Below are positions 33,920 to 44,373 of a stretch of DNA of 64,000 bases, one piece after another. Source of the stretch: Carya illinoinensis (lineage: Eukaryota > Streptophyta > Magnoliopsida > Fagales > Juglandaceae). The position numbers were made by a program, and so were the translations under genes. Below the pieces are notes generated by a model. It worked only from the letters and a program-made list of their open reading frames with translations. It ran no database searches and had not been told where the DNA came from. The stretch covers positions 39,775,433 through 39,839,432 of the forward strand of contig NC_056766.1 of assembly GCF_018687715.1 (NCBI RefSeq), read 5' to 3'. How positions within the stretch are numbered: the first letter of the stretch is position 1; every line of letters starts with the position of its first letter.

Positions 33920-34290
33920 AAAGTGACCGTTCGATACCGTTCGAACGATGCTTTTTTTTGTCACGGTTAAAATTCGTCCCAGAATGGCGTTCGAATGCTT
34001 CTCATATACCGTTCGAACGTCAATGTTTGTTTTGAACGGTTATCAAGATACGTTCAAACGATCAGTAGAAATACGTTCGAACGTTAAATGAGACGATCGA
34101 ACGGTATAAGAGATCGAACGGTGATGATCAACGTTCGAACGATATGGTAATGTCATGCGTTTGAACGGTTTTTTGAGCATCTGGTATCGTTCGAACGGTT
34201 TGCGAGTTGACGTTTGAACGTTACATTATCGTTTGAACGGCATGCCCATTAATGTTCGAACGTGACTTTGTCGTTCGAACGGATATTATT
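33920..34290. repeat. Left subterminal TTCGAA palindrome cluster
   Basis: Multiple copies of ACCGTTCGAACGGT and close variants (one or two changes, for example GTTTGAACGG) lie in both orientations. By analogy with Spm they should be the sites bound by the element's TNPA-like protein. Each core contains one CpG. Confidence 0.85.
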
Positions 34291-34472
34291 TTTATTAAAA
34301 CCAATAATTATAAAAAAACTAAATAGACATCCATATTATTTGAAAAATATAAATTAAGAACTGTTTAATTACTCACAAAAGTTTTATAATAAGTGCGAAG
34401 AAATAAATAACCATAAAACTAGCATTGTTCATACATAATTAGATAATGTCATAAGCTAGACGTAAAAAACCA

Positions 34473-35978
34473 TCAGTTGGTTGGAGGCCTGTACTGTTGC
34501 ATAAGCTGTTGCATTTGGAGTTGCATATCTCTCCTGAACTCTGCTTGTTCTTCTTCATGTTGTTTGAGGCGCATCTCCATGTCTCCTTGTCTCGCCAATT
34601 GAGCCTCTAACTCTTGTTGTTTTGCAATCAATTCTTCAATTCTACGATTCGCATTCTCTTGAGCTATAGAGGCAGACCCGGAAGAAGAGGAAGAGGGAGA
34701 AGGTTTTACACAGCGACCCAAACCCCTCAAATATCCTGAACGTTCACCCAGAACTTGTGTAAAAATCTCAACATCTGTATTTGAGGAATTTTGATCTGAC
34801 GCAGATTCAGCACGCAGGGCAACCATTTTATCCTACACATAAGATAAAGAGTTAATATCATCATAAATATTCAAATATATTTATTTAAAACAAATTATAA
34901 TACTTACATAATTTTCACGGGCATCAGGATGACTCCACTCTCCATTACGATTAGTATGTGATGCAGCATATAATTTTGTCAGATCATAATTGGCATCTGA
35001 ATCTTGCTATAATAAAGATTTGTTAAGATATAAAGTCATTATGATTGATATATTCAGTTAACTATATACAAATGAAAGAATAGCAATACCAATTTTTTAG
35101 AGAGGCGGTGGAAAGATCTTGAGCCTGCATGATGAGTAATCTTCAATTTTGATCTATTTGTTTTGTTTATAGAACTTCGCTCCTACATAAGAATTGAAAA
35201 TATTAGAAAGCGAAATTAAAAATAGGACTAAAATAATTAAATTAATTATACCTTATATGATGAATCCTCAAACATGTCACAAAGTTTTTCCCAATCAGAA
35301 GGTTGCACATCTTGAAAAGGATGTTGGCGTGCTTCTTCACTATTCTCAAACTTATTATAATGCTCATGACACCTCGCCTTATACTTGCGGAATGCATTAC
35401 TCATAAGCTCTTCCACAGTTTTACGCTCCTCTCTCCGACCAAAATTTATTTCGAAATCATCCTTACAGACAAAAGTTTGGACAAAAATATTATCATTTAT
35501 AATATTCTAACTTTAAAGTAAAATAAAATTATAAGTCCAATTAAATTTCATTTATTAAACATTACCAAACAACGCTTCTTGATAAGGTCCTTAACATCTT
35601 GGGGGACTTTCTTCCATGAACTTGTTGCCAAAGGTGCATAAGTTCGTGTAAGAGCACCCACATGCGATGCAAGCCAAGCTGCTGGTTGTCCTTCGCCTCC
35701 GGTATGTTCATCAAGAATGTTAACTTTGATCTTACCCACCTTACGATATTTTTCCAACGTCACGCCTCTCGTAGTGCCTCGACCTTGACGAGATTGTACT
35801 GTGAAGTCATCATGATATATAACATTATAATCAATTTTCTATTATAATCTTAATTAATAACTTTTATGACTATTAGAATTTTACCTTGTTCTGTAGAGTC
35901 AATCTCTAATGGTGAGTCTGAAGGAGAGCTAGGAACAGGTGGAGATGGGTTGCGCACTTCCTTTCTCTTCGGAGGCAT
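34473..35978 (-). CDS. TNPA-like transposase gene (Transposase_24, Ptta/En-Spm family)
   Basis: Six exons with GT/AG borders join in frame without a stop: 35978-35885, 35798-35566, 35461-35252, 35182-35090, 35006-34908 and 34832-34473, about 362 aa. The start ATG at 35978 opens MPPKRKEVRNPSPPVPSSPS. Exon 2 holds QGRGTTRGVTLEKYRK and the tract GALTRTYAPLATSSWKKVPQ. Exon 3 gives FGRREERKTVEELMSNAFRK and DVQPSDWEKLCDMFEDSSYK. Exon 5 has YAASHTNRNGEWSHPDA; exon 6 has VEIFTQVLGERSGYLRGLGR followed by a Ser tract and a C-terminal Gln/Glu-rich coiled coil. This order is diagnostic of the plant Ptta/En-Spm transposase family, thought to act as accessory DNA-binding protein that recognises subterminal repeats. 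Its ATG is 74 bp after the stop of the TNP2 gene. Confidence 0.88.
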
Positions 35979-36052
35979 AATTTCAAAAAACTGATACAAT
36001 ATTCATTAAGTAAAATAGTGCTCATCATCACGTAATGTGAAAATATAATTCG

Positions 36053-39000
36053 TCAATCACTATCTGTATCAGTATCATTTGACAATTCAGTCTCATCTTC
36101 TGTAGATAGTTCAGATGAATCAACACTTTGCTCAAGTGTCGCATCAACAATTTCAGCCTCAATATCTTCTCTATTCAATGGAATCATCTCATACTGGCTC
36201 AAATCCACAAACAAATTAAAGACGGGCTGACTCTCTTGGTATGCTTCTTGAGTAGAGGCATCATCTTCTTCTTCATCTCGCCCTTCTGCCTGAGGGATAA
36301 CATCATATATATTTCTTGGAGCATATTTTTGTACTACTCGCCATTGAGTTCCCAACTTCGGGTCATCTAAGTAGAATACTTGAGATGCTTGAGAAGCTAA
36401 AATAAATGGATCATCCTCGTACCATTTTCTTGATGTATTAATACTCAAGAAATATTCATCATCACGGACTCCAGTTCGAGGATTGCTTAAATCCCACCAA
36501 TCACACTTAAACAGATACACTGCAAGCTCCCCCAAATATTTCATTCCAATTATATCAACAATCACTCCATAGAAATCAATATTTTCTCCATCATGACTTC
36601 CCTCAACTAGGACACCACTATTTTGTGTTTTCCTATAATGATCTCGATCTATTGTGTGATACCTACTACCACGAGAAATACATGCAGAATATCTTGTAGC
36701 CCGTCTCGATGGGCCACGCGCTAATGCATACAATTCATCTGATATATCGTTTGGATTATTGGCATGCATTTGTACAACCTACATATTAAGTAAAACGTCT
36801 ATTATATCAATAAAAAAAACAATCAATATTTTCTATTTGTATTGAATGAAGTGTCGCATATGTAATGTCATTACCCGTTGTTCAAACCATCTCGGAAACT
36901 CCTCTTCATGTTTCCGGTCTATATCATTTACTCCTAGTTCCTTGAGCATGTTAATATGATCACTGAAATTGATGATTACGACATGTATTTTATATTATTA
37001 GAATTTTGCGAAAGTAAATGAGCGAATACTAAATTAAGAAAAGATTAATACTTACTTCAAGTAAATCTCTATGTCAGGGCAATTGTTCAGCACGTACCAC
37101 TGAGCTTTCTCAAACTCTCTTCCACATAAGTCATAACCACGCACTGCACCAAGTGGACGTACTTGTTGGGAAAACACGGAAAACACATTTCGTTGTCTTG
37201 CTCTGTCAACGTCAAAGTTTCTTTCTGGCCGATCAAACCTAGTGTCAACTCCGTGGAAATATTTGGAACAGAAGGTATGCCACTCATCATCAATATATGC
37301 TTCTGCAATTGATCCTTCTGGGCGAGCTTTATTACCAACTGTTCGTTTCAACTTCCCAAGAAATCGTTCAATGGGATACATCCATCTATACTGAACTGGT
37401 CCTGCAAGTCGAGCCTCACGTGGCAAATGGACGGCCAGGTGAACCATGACATCGAAAAATGACGGTGGGTAAATACTTTCTAGCTTACACAATATGATGG
37501 GAATTTCCCGTTCCATTCGATCCAAAGCTTCTACATTTAATGTCCGTGCACATAAGTCTTTGAAAAATAAACCCAACTCAGTCAAAGCCACGCGCACGTC
37601 TCTAGTCAAGTACCCACGTATACCAATAGGCAAGATACGCTGCAAAAGGACATGACAATCATGACTTTTTAACCCAGTTATTTTCCAATCATTTGTTCGC
37701 ACACACCTTGTCAAATTCGAGGCATAACCATCTGGTAATTTAATTTTCATTATCCACTCACAAAAAGTAGCCCTTTCATTCCTTGACAATGTATACCACC
37801 CAATCGGCATGTAAACGGACGAACCATTTTCTTGCAACTGCATTTCCGGTCTTATTCCCAACCGCTTCAAATCCTTCCTTGAGTTTAATGTATCCTTCGT
37901 TTTTCCTTCAATTGACATCAATGTTCCCAATACGGATTCGCATATATTTTTTTCAATATGCATAACATCAAGACTGTGCCGTAATTTTAACTTTGACCAG
38001 TATGGAAGATCGAAAAATATACTCTTCTTAGTCCAATTCAACTCAGAAGTAGCTCGTTTTCTCTTTCGTTGTTTTTTACCAAATTCATTACAACCAACAT
38101 CTACAAATTGTGCAAGTAAATCTTCACCAGACAAATATGGTGGAGGTTGGCCCCATTCAACAGTACCATCAAACATTTGTGAATTTCCCCGCCATCTATG
38201 ATCACCAGGTAGAAATCGACGATGACCCATGAAACATAATTTTCTCCCGTAAGTGAGCCATTCAGATTTAGTATGTTTGTTACATGTTGGACATGCCATT
38301 TTCCCCTTAGTACTCCAACCTGACAAGTTTCCATATGCTGGAAAATCATTTATTGTCCATAAAACCGCAGCATGCATCTTGAACGACTTGCCTGTTGATG
38401 AATCAAATGTGACAACCTCATTCTCCCACAAATCTTTCAATTCTGCAATCAATGGCTGTAAGTGTATGTCTATATCATTTCCCGGCGATCTCGGACCTGG
38501 AATGAGCAAACTCATCATGAAATATGGATCTTTCATACACTTCCACGGTGGTAGATTATACGGCATAAGTACGACTGGCCAAGTACTGTGACTAGTACTC
38601 ATGTTCCCAAACGGATTAAATCCATCTGTTGCCAACCCAAGTCTCACATTACGTGGTTCTTCTGCAAACCATGTATGCTCCTTATCAAATTCCTTCCACA
38701 CCTGAGAGTCAGCAGGATGTGATAAAATATCATCGTTTCTAACTCTGGCTGATGAGTGCCATATCATGTCTGCAGCTGTTGCACGTGACATATATAATCG
38801 TTGTAATCTAGGTGTCAATGGAAAGTGGCGTACTACCTTTTGCGGCACATTTTGTTTGTCAGATGTCCATCTTGACTCGTGGCATATGGGACATTCGTTC
38901 AACTGCTCATTCTCTTGCCAAAATAATATGCAGTCATTCTTACATGCATGTATTACGTTGTAATCAAATCCAAGTCCTCGTTTCAATTTTTTTGCTTCAT

Positions 39001-39613
39001 AGAAGTTACGAGGAAGTGTATTATCTGATGGCAGTGCCTCCTTAAACAACTCGAGTAACATATTGACAGCCTTAATTGATAATCGGCACATTGATTTTAT
39101 GTGTAGCAGTCTTACGGTAAATGACAACTTACTGTGTCTTCTGCATCCTGGATATAGCTCACGTTGTGACTCATTCCACAATCGTGCAAAAGTATTATGA
39201 CCCCCATCATTTGAACTTGATGTGTCCGTGCCACCTTCATTCATAAACATTCCCGCACCGATGTCACCTAACATTTCTTCCATATCCTCATCATACTCAT
39301 CTCCAACAACATCTGGTTGTACATCTTCATCGATAGCTTCTTCTTCATGTGGAGTATCGAATGAAGTTGGATATGGTTCCCCGTGTAAGACCCAATCAGT
39401 ATAACCCTTGTCAATACCTTTTACAAACAGATGCTCTCTCACCAAGTCTATCTTATGAGAGCGCAAATTCCTACATGTATTACATGGGCATCTAATACGT
39501 CCATCACTATCACATGTACCCAATGCAAACTCTAAGAATTTCTTAACACCTTCAGCATATACGTTGTAATTCTGACCCAAACGATCGCTAACTCGCATCC
39601 AACTCTTATCCAT
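36053..39613 (-). CDS. TNP2-type CACTA transposase (about 1123 aa, three exons)
   Basis: Exons 39613-37056, 36962-36875 and 36778-36053 join in frame. I chose the ATG at 39613 (MDKSWMRVSDRLGQNY) because it is the family's usual start; the frame stays open upstream to 39670. The N-terminal transposase-associated domain (residues 1 to about 80) contains RCPCNTCRN. The Transposase_21/TNP2 domain covers roughly residues 300-560 (HSTWPVVLMPYNLPPWKCMK, PGNDIDIHLQPLIAEL, KMACPTCNKHTKSEW). DUF4218 follows near residues 670-790 (YPPSFFDVMVHLAVHLPREA). Exon 3 carries DUF4216 (YGVIVDIIGMKYLGELAVYL, FKCDWWDLSNP) and an acidic tail. It catalyses excision and integration at CACTA ends in the nucleus. No stop or frameshift is seen. 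Confidence 0.93.
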
Positions 39614-40278
39614 GCTGACTATCTTCATTATAAACAAGCACGTGTGCATCAACAAACAAGCATGTATCATGTATCAATCAAGGAGTATGCCACCTTACAC
39701 CGGGTAGTTGGTCCTATCCCATTCGGAACTGTAAGATCATAGTCGCAAACCTATCCTCTATAATCTGTCACGCCCAACAAAATTTCGGCAGCATATCCCC
39801 ATAGTTCTCCAAATATGCTCGTCTGGTTGTGTGCACCGACTTATCCATCGTCGATACAACATCACCGAAACTGCATATCCGGAGAACAAGGGATAAATCT
39901 GCCAAAATCTTAATGCTGGACGTATAACAGATATAGCTCGATAGTTTGCGAGAATGATCTTACAATTCCAAACTGTCCACTCTGGACAATTCAAGAGTTA
40001 TCAATCTTTCAATTAAGGCGGATTGATAACTCTCGAACGGGTCTAAGGCTAATATTGATGAACAAGCAATATAAGATATGCCAATATTTAACATGTATCA
40101 AACAAATAATTCAACATCATAAATAATTAAGTTTTGTAACAAATCTTAGATGATTTGTAATTTAATTCATTCTCATTTGATTATTTGAATCTTTTAAGTA
40201 TTTAAGTATTATTAAATGTAGATTATATATATTTAATTTTTAATTACACTCCTGCATTTAAAATGTTAATTATTTTAA

Positions 40279-40370
40279 CACTGCCCAAGAAATCGTTCAA
40301 ACGGTGTTCGTGACCGTTCGATCTCCTATACAGTCGTTCGAACGGTACACGTACCGTTCGAACGGTTTAC
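40279..40370. repeat. Internal TTCGAA palindromes downstream of the tnp promoter
   Basis: Three to four CGTTCGAACGGT-type sites lie in what should be the 5' UTR intron of the TNP2 transcript (donor near 40520, minus strand). Confidence 0.7.
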
Positions 40371-40520
40371 ATCCAGAAATCACTCGTCTTCAACCTCCGA
40401 AAACCCCAAGTAATACAGTCCATATTACATCAAAAGATAGCAAAATATATGACTAACTCATGTAAGCAAACGAAAACACTTATATAAAAACTAAAATGAG
40501 GTCAAATTTAAGGAGAATAC

Positions 40521-40800
40521 CTGATTTGGAGAGATAAAGCTTCAAAAATTCCAAACGGTAAAAACTCTTCACCAAACGGTAAAAACAACCTCTTAATCCG
40601 AAAATATAAGAGATTGATAGGAGTTTGTAATATTTGAGGGCTAGATTGAAGAATAATGGCGTTGGTTGGAACAAAATGAGCGTGGGAGTGATGCTCGGTC
40701 GACTGAAACGAGTCCGAGATTGTGAGGTTCTGTCGTGTAAATGCAGAACATTGCCGTTCGAACGGTTGTTTAATGAACGTTCGAACGTCAAATCGACTAG
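40521..40800 (-). promoter_or_regulatory. Probable untranslated first exon of the TNP2 transcript
   Basis: On the minus strand the sequence around 40521 reads AAATCAG|GTATTCTCC, a good splice donor, preceded by pyrimidine-rich, low-stop sequence starting in a GC-richer stretch near 40700. An acceptor-like AG just before the ATG at 39613 (GAAGATAG) could receive it. The exact transcription start is unknown and no strong TATA box was seen. Confidence 0.4.
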
Positions 40801-41010
40801 CGGGAAAAATTTCCCCCGCCGATTTGACGTTCGAACGTGAAAATATACGTTCGAAGGCTAATAATTAACGTTCGAACGGTTATATTATACCGTTCAAACG
40901 TCAAATCGATTAGCAGGAATAATTTCCCCCGCTAATTTAACGTTCGAACGTTAATATAAACGTTCGAACGTACTATTAAACGTTTGAACGCCAATAGTAA
41001 ACCGTTCGAA
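40748..41010. repeat. TTCGAA palindrome cluster at the tnp promoter
   Basis: About ten CGTTCGAACG sites in a row, interleaved with a repeated segment containing CGTCAAATCGA, (C/G)GGGAAAAATTTCCCCCG-like and CGCTAATTTAACG-type sequences. It lies immediately upstream (minus strand) of the predicted TNP2 first exon. Confidence 0.8.
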
Positions 41011-41740
41011 CGTTTAATTATATTGTTGCTTATTGTATTTTTTTTGCACTATACCTTTAAATATAATAATTTCTAAATATACTATAGTTTAGAGCCATAG
41101 TAATATAACTATATAATATATAATCAAACATATATTATATAGTTTAGTAACATATATAGTATAAAATATCATATTACATCTAATATAATCAACAAGTACT
41201 ACATATATTAACCTATTATATATAACATATATATGGTATCATAGCATAGGGTTATATGTATCACATGCATATATATAATGTTTATTTCTATAATATTAAT
41301 AGTAGATATTTAATAATAGAATATCTACTATTAATATATATAGTGTCATCTATACTAGTATATATATATGTGGTACTAGTTAATATCACATATAATATAT
41401 ATGTTATATAAATACATGAACATGGCTTCATGTATATAGTAGTCTATATTATATTAATTATACTATATAATATAACTTATACTATATACTATATAATATT
41501 CAATAGTATAATATATTTTAATTAAATATAATATAATATATACTATAAATTGCCAAAAAATTATATATATAATACATAGTGTTTAATAATATATAAGTGC
41601 ATTAAATATATTGCATTTAATATTTTTAACAATTAAAATATATTATAATTGAATTAATTATTATATTTAATATAATTAATACGGAATATTGCATTTAAAT
41701 ATTTGAAAACCGATTAATTAGGGATGGCAATCAATATTTA
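41011..41740. other. AT-rich divider between the two promoters
   Basis: Nearly pure A/T sequence with many TATAT runs and no gene. It separates the leftward transposase transcription unit from the rightward accessory gene. Confidence 0.6.
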
Positions 41741-41786
41741 GTTAATTCGTTCGAACGGTATAACGTACCGTTCGAACGGTACTGCA

Positions 41787-41794
41787 TATATAAG
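41787..41794 (+). promoter_or_regulatory. TATA box of the accessory gene
   Basis: TATATAAG lies just downstream of two TTCGAA palindromes (41748-41780) and about 30 bases before the expected start of a GC-rich 5' leader. The leader ends at a donor (CCG|GTATTTTTC) near 41921, and the intron ends at TTTCAG (42564) 10 bases before the ATG. Confidence 0.7.
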
Positions 41795-42154
41795 CCCATC
41801 CCGACGTCATTTTCACGCATTTCCTCCGTGAAAAAGCCTCCAAACCGTCGATCTCCGCCGTTGAACGCCGTCTTCGCCGCCGTCAACAGTGCCCACTCGA
41901 AGCCCCTACCTCTAACAACCGGTATTTTTCATTTTTAAAGCATTTTACCGTTTAGATTTAGGTTTTTGATAGATTAATTGTTTAAGTTAGGGTAAACCGA
42001 TTTATACATCAAAATAATCGGTAGATTTGCATAAATCCATGTTAGGAACATTTATTTAGGTTTCTATTGCATTTATTTTGGTGTAAAATCCAGGGAATCG
42101 AAGGATTCCATGGATTTCAATGGCCGAGTCGACTCGGCCTGGAATCCCGATCGA

Positions 42155-42390
42155 CGAATATCGTTCGAACGCTATGCTTAGCGTTCGAACGTTATAACTT
42201 AACGGTCGAACGGTCTGTCTGTAACCGTTCGACCGTTACAGTAAACGTTCGAACGATATAAATCAACGGTCGAACGGTTTGTCTGTAACCGTTCGACCGT
42301 TAAGTTACATAGTTCGAACGATATAACTAAACGGTCGAACGGTTTGTCTGTAACCGTTCGACCGTTACGGTAAACGTTCGAACGGTGTTT
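42155..42390. repeat. TTCGAA palindromes in the 5'-UTR intron of the accessory gene
   Basis: A unit of about 70 bases holding AACGGTCGAACGGT, TTGTCTGTAACCGTTCGACC and CGTTCGAACGATATAA is repeated three times. These include a GGTCGAAC variant not common elsewhere in the element. Confidence 0.8.
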
Positions 42391-42574
42391 AATATTATAT
42401 TTATATTATTAATATTGATATTGAGTGACATATTTATTGTTGATAATGTTGTTCAGAATGGCAAATATTATTAAATTGCTGTTTGTTTCAAACTACTGTA
42501 AATAGTTCTTTATTGTATTTTTCTTGTTAATGTTATATATCTAGTTTGTAATTATAAATTTCAGGTTGATTATA

Positions 42575-43783
42575 ATGTCTACTTCTAGACCGGCACGTAA
42601 GCGACGCAATCTTGGTGAGAGTAGTAGTGGTCCAGTTCGGGAGAGGACAGTTTCACTGGAGCGACCAGTGAAGATTTCTGATTTCCAGAGTCTTATCTGG
42701 GAGGGTCATTCATTGCCCTCAATATTCAGTGATCGTGGTTGGGGACCTATCTTGGATGAACGGGAGGAAGCATGGGAGCCAGTCTCCTACATTGACATTG
42801 TTGCTGAGTTCTATAGAGAACTCGGCAGTGCCAGCGCAGATGATTCTGGGGCCTACAGTATCACTGTCCGAGAAGTACCCGTTGTATTTTCACGAGATGG
42901 ACTTGCTGAGCATCTCGGTATTCCTAGGCTGCCAGATGCATATCCGAATGTGGTGCCTAGAGAGTCTGATCCTTCAGTTGAGGCGGAGACAGCTGAGGAG
43001 GAGGCATCAGTTTATACTGATGAGGTCGATACCCTTGCTGATCACGAGGTGAGGGATTTGGTTGTCGGTCCAGATGCTCCACCGTATGACGGGACGAAGA
43101 GCATCAAACAGGCAGATTTATCTTCTTTCTTTAAGATATTAAATTTGATAATTGCCAATAATATTGACCCTCGGCAGCACAAGACAGAAGTTGGCATTGA
43201 TCGGACGAAATTTATGATACGGGTCGCTCGTGGCATTCCTATCGACTTGGTGGGATATATATTCGATAGGATTCGATCAGAATCTCGGTACATTTCGATG
43301 GATATACTACCATTCGGAGTCCTGATCACCCGATATCTACTATGTGCTGGTGTTGTGCCAGATGTTGCTGAGCGTAAACGGGAGCCGATGGGACCGATAA
43401 ACAGCACCACCCTCTCACGCAGCACGGGACACTCGAGACTGCGTTTTCGTGCACATGTTCCAGAACCAGTTGATCCTCACAGAGATGCACAGCCGGGAGA
43501 TCATGGAGTCTCAGCTGCAGCTGCAGAGACATCTACACGGGCCGAGGCATCAGTCCACAGTGTTACTCGTGAGGAGATGGCTGACATAGTGCGTGCAGCG
43601 ATCAGCGAGCAGACATCAGCAGTGATCGATGCAGTGCGTATGGAGATCCATTCTGCTGTGTCTGAGCTTCGTACAGAGTTTGCTGCCATGTCTGCGACTC
43701 AGGTCACCATCAGTACTCGACTGACACAAATAGAGGAACGTATAGCTGCAGTCGAGGAAGTGTGCAAAGACTTGGGGTCTTAA
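42575..43783 (+). CDS. Accessory CACTA gene, putative plant transposon protein (402 aa)
   Basis: The single coding exon starts at ATG 42575 (MSTSRPARKRRNLGESSSGP); an in-frame TTG upstream is not a likely start because a splice acceptor (TTTCAG) ends at 42564. A basic N-terminus may be a nuclear signal. The middle (about residues 35-290) resembles the 'putative plant transposon protein' family (Transposase_32-like): SYIDIVAEFYRELGS, VREVPVVFSRDGLAEHLGIP, IRVARGIPIDLVGYIFDRI and ILPFGVLITRYLLCAGV. An acidic segment (EAETAEEEASVYTDE) interrupts it. The C-terminal 80 residues form a predicted coiled coil. It is transcribed away from the transposase genes, from its own promoter, inside the transposon. 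Function unknown; it could be an element accessory protein or a captured gag-like gene. Confidence 0.8.
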   Translation: MSTSRPARKRRNLGESSSGPVRERTVSLERPVKISDFQSLIWEGHSLPSIFSDRGWGPILDEREEAWEPVSYIDIVAEFYRELGSASADDSGAYSITVREVPVVFSRDGLAEHLGIPRLPDAYPNVVPRESDPSVEAETAEEEASVYTDEVDTLADHEVRDLVVGPDAPPYDGTKSIKQADLSSFFKILNLIIANNIDPRQHKTEVGIDRTKFMIRVARGIPIDLVGYIFDRIRSESRYISMDILPFGVLITRYLLCAGVVPDVAERKREPMGPINSTTLSRSTGHSRLRFRAHVPEPVDPHRDAQPGDHGVSAAAAETSTRAEASVHSVTREEMADIVRAAISEQTSAVIDAVRMEIHSAVSELRTEFAAMSATQVTISTRLTQIEERIAAVEEVCKDLGS

Positions 43784-44005
43784 TTACTTTATGATAAATT
43801 TTATTTATTTATTTCCTGTTTTTTGTATGGACAATATTTTGTGTTTTGTAAATTCAGTATTTAAGTTATATGCAATGGTATTGTTTTATATTTTCTAAAC
43901 TAATTCTTAATTTAGATTATTCATATTATTTAATTAACCAATTTTTTATAATTACTAGTTAATCTAAATATAATTTGGCAAAAAACTTAAAAAATTAAAA
44001 CTCTG
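43784..44005. other. 3' flank of the accessory gene
   Basis: AT-rich sequence with no feature other than likely 3' untranslated sequence of the plus-strand gene before the right subterminal repeats. Confidence 0.5.
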
Positions 44006-44260
44006 TCACCGTTCGAACGATTCAAATAACGTTTGAACGGTGAATATGCATCATTCGAACGGTTAATATTAACCGTTCGAACGGTTTATCAATTTCCCTC
44101 CAAAATAATTTTGCCTATCGCGCCAATATTACGTTCAAACGGTGAAAATTAAACGTTCGAACGGTTAATCATTAACGGTCGAACGGTTAACTTATTTGGG
44201 ACAAAAATATTCGTCCCTAAGAATACCGTTCGAACGCGTTCGAACGGTATGGCATAACCA
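44006..44260. repeat. Right subterminal TTCGAA palindrome cluster
   Basis: Many ACCGTTCGAACGGT-type sites, ending in a fused double site at 44223-44250, a perfect 28-bp palindrome made of two overlapping copies sharing CG. Mirrors the left cluster at 33920-34290. Confidence 0.85.
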
Positions 44261-44373
44261 TCGTCATTTTGGAACGAAATTCAAATTTCGTTCCTAAATC
44301 CCACTTTTTGGGACGATTTTCAATTCGTCCCAAAGTAATTTCGTCCCAAAAAATCATTTTTGTTGTAGTGTTT

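Larger units (their letters stand above)
33735..44370. mobile_element. Apparently complete CACTA (En/Spm) transposon, 10.6 kb
   Basis: The ends are CACTACAACAAAAA and its inverted counterpart TTTTTGTTGTAGTG, flanked by a perfect 3-bp target duplication TTT (33732-33734 and 44371-44373). It holds two minus-strand transposase genes (TNP2-type and Transposase_24/TNPA-like) whose exons are all open, and one plus-strand accessory gene. Palindromes ACCGTTCGAACGGT cluster near both ends and around the internal promoters. Terminal parts also carry GGGACGAA/TTCGTCCC inverted motifs. With no stop in any predicted exon, this may be an autonomous, recently active copy. Confidence 0.93.

Noticed and set aside
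33662..33970. 102-aa frame across the left CACTA terminus
   Set aside because: It reads through host DNA, the TIR and palindromes in both orientations; the mirror frames on the other strand are equally open because of the inverted repeats.
42566..42574. Earlier start of the accessory CACTA gene at 42566
   Set aside because: The codon is TTG and lies two bases after a splice acceptor. The ATG at 42575 is the plausible start.
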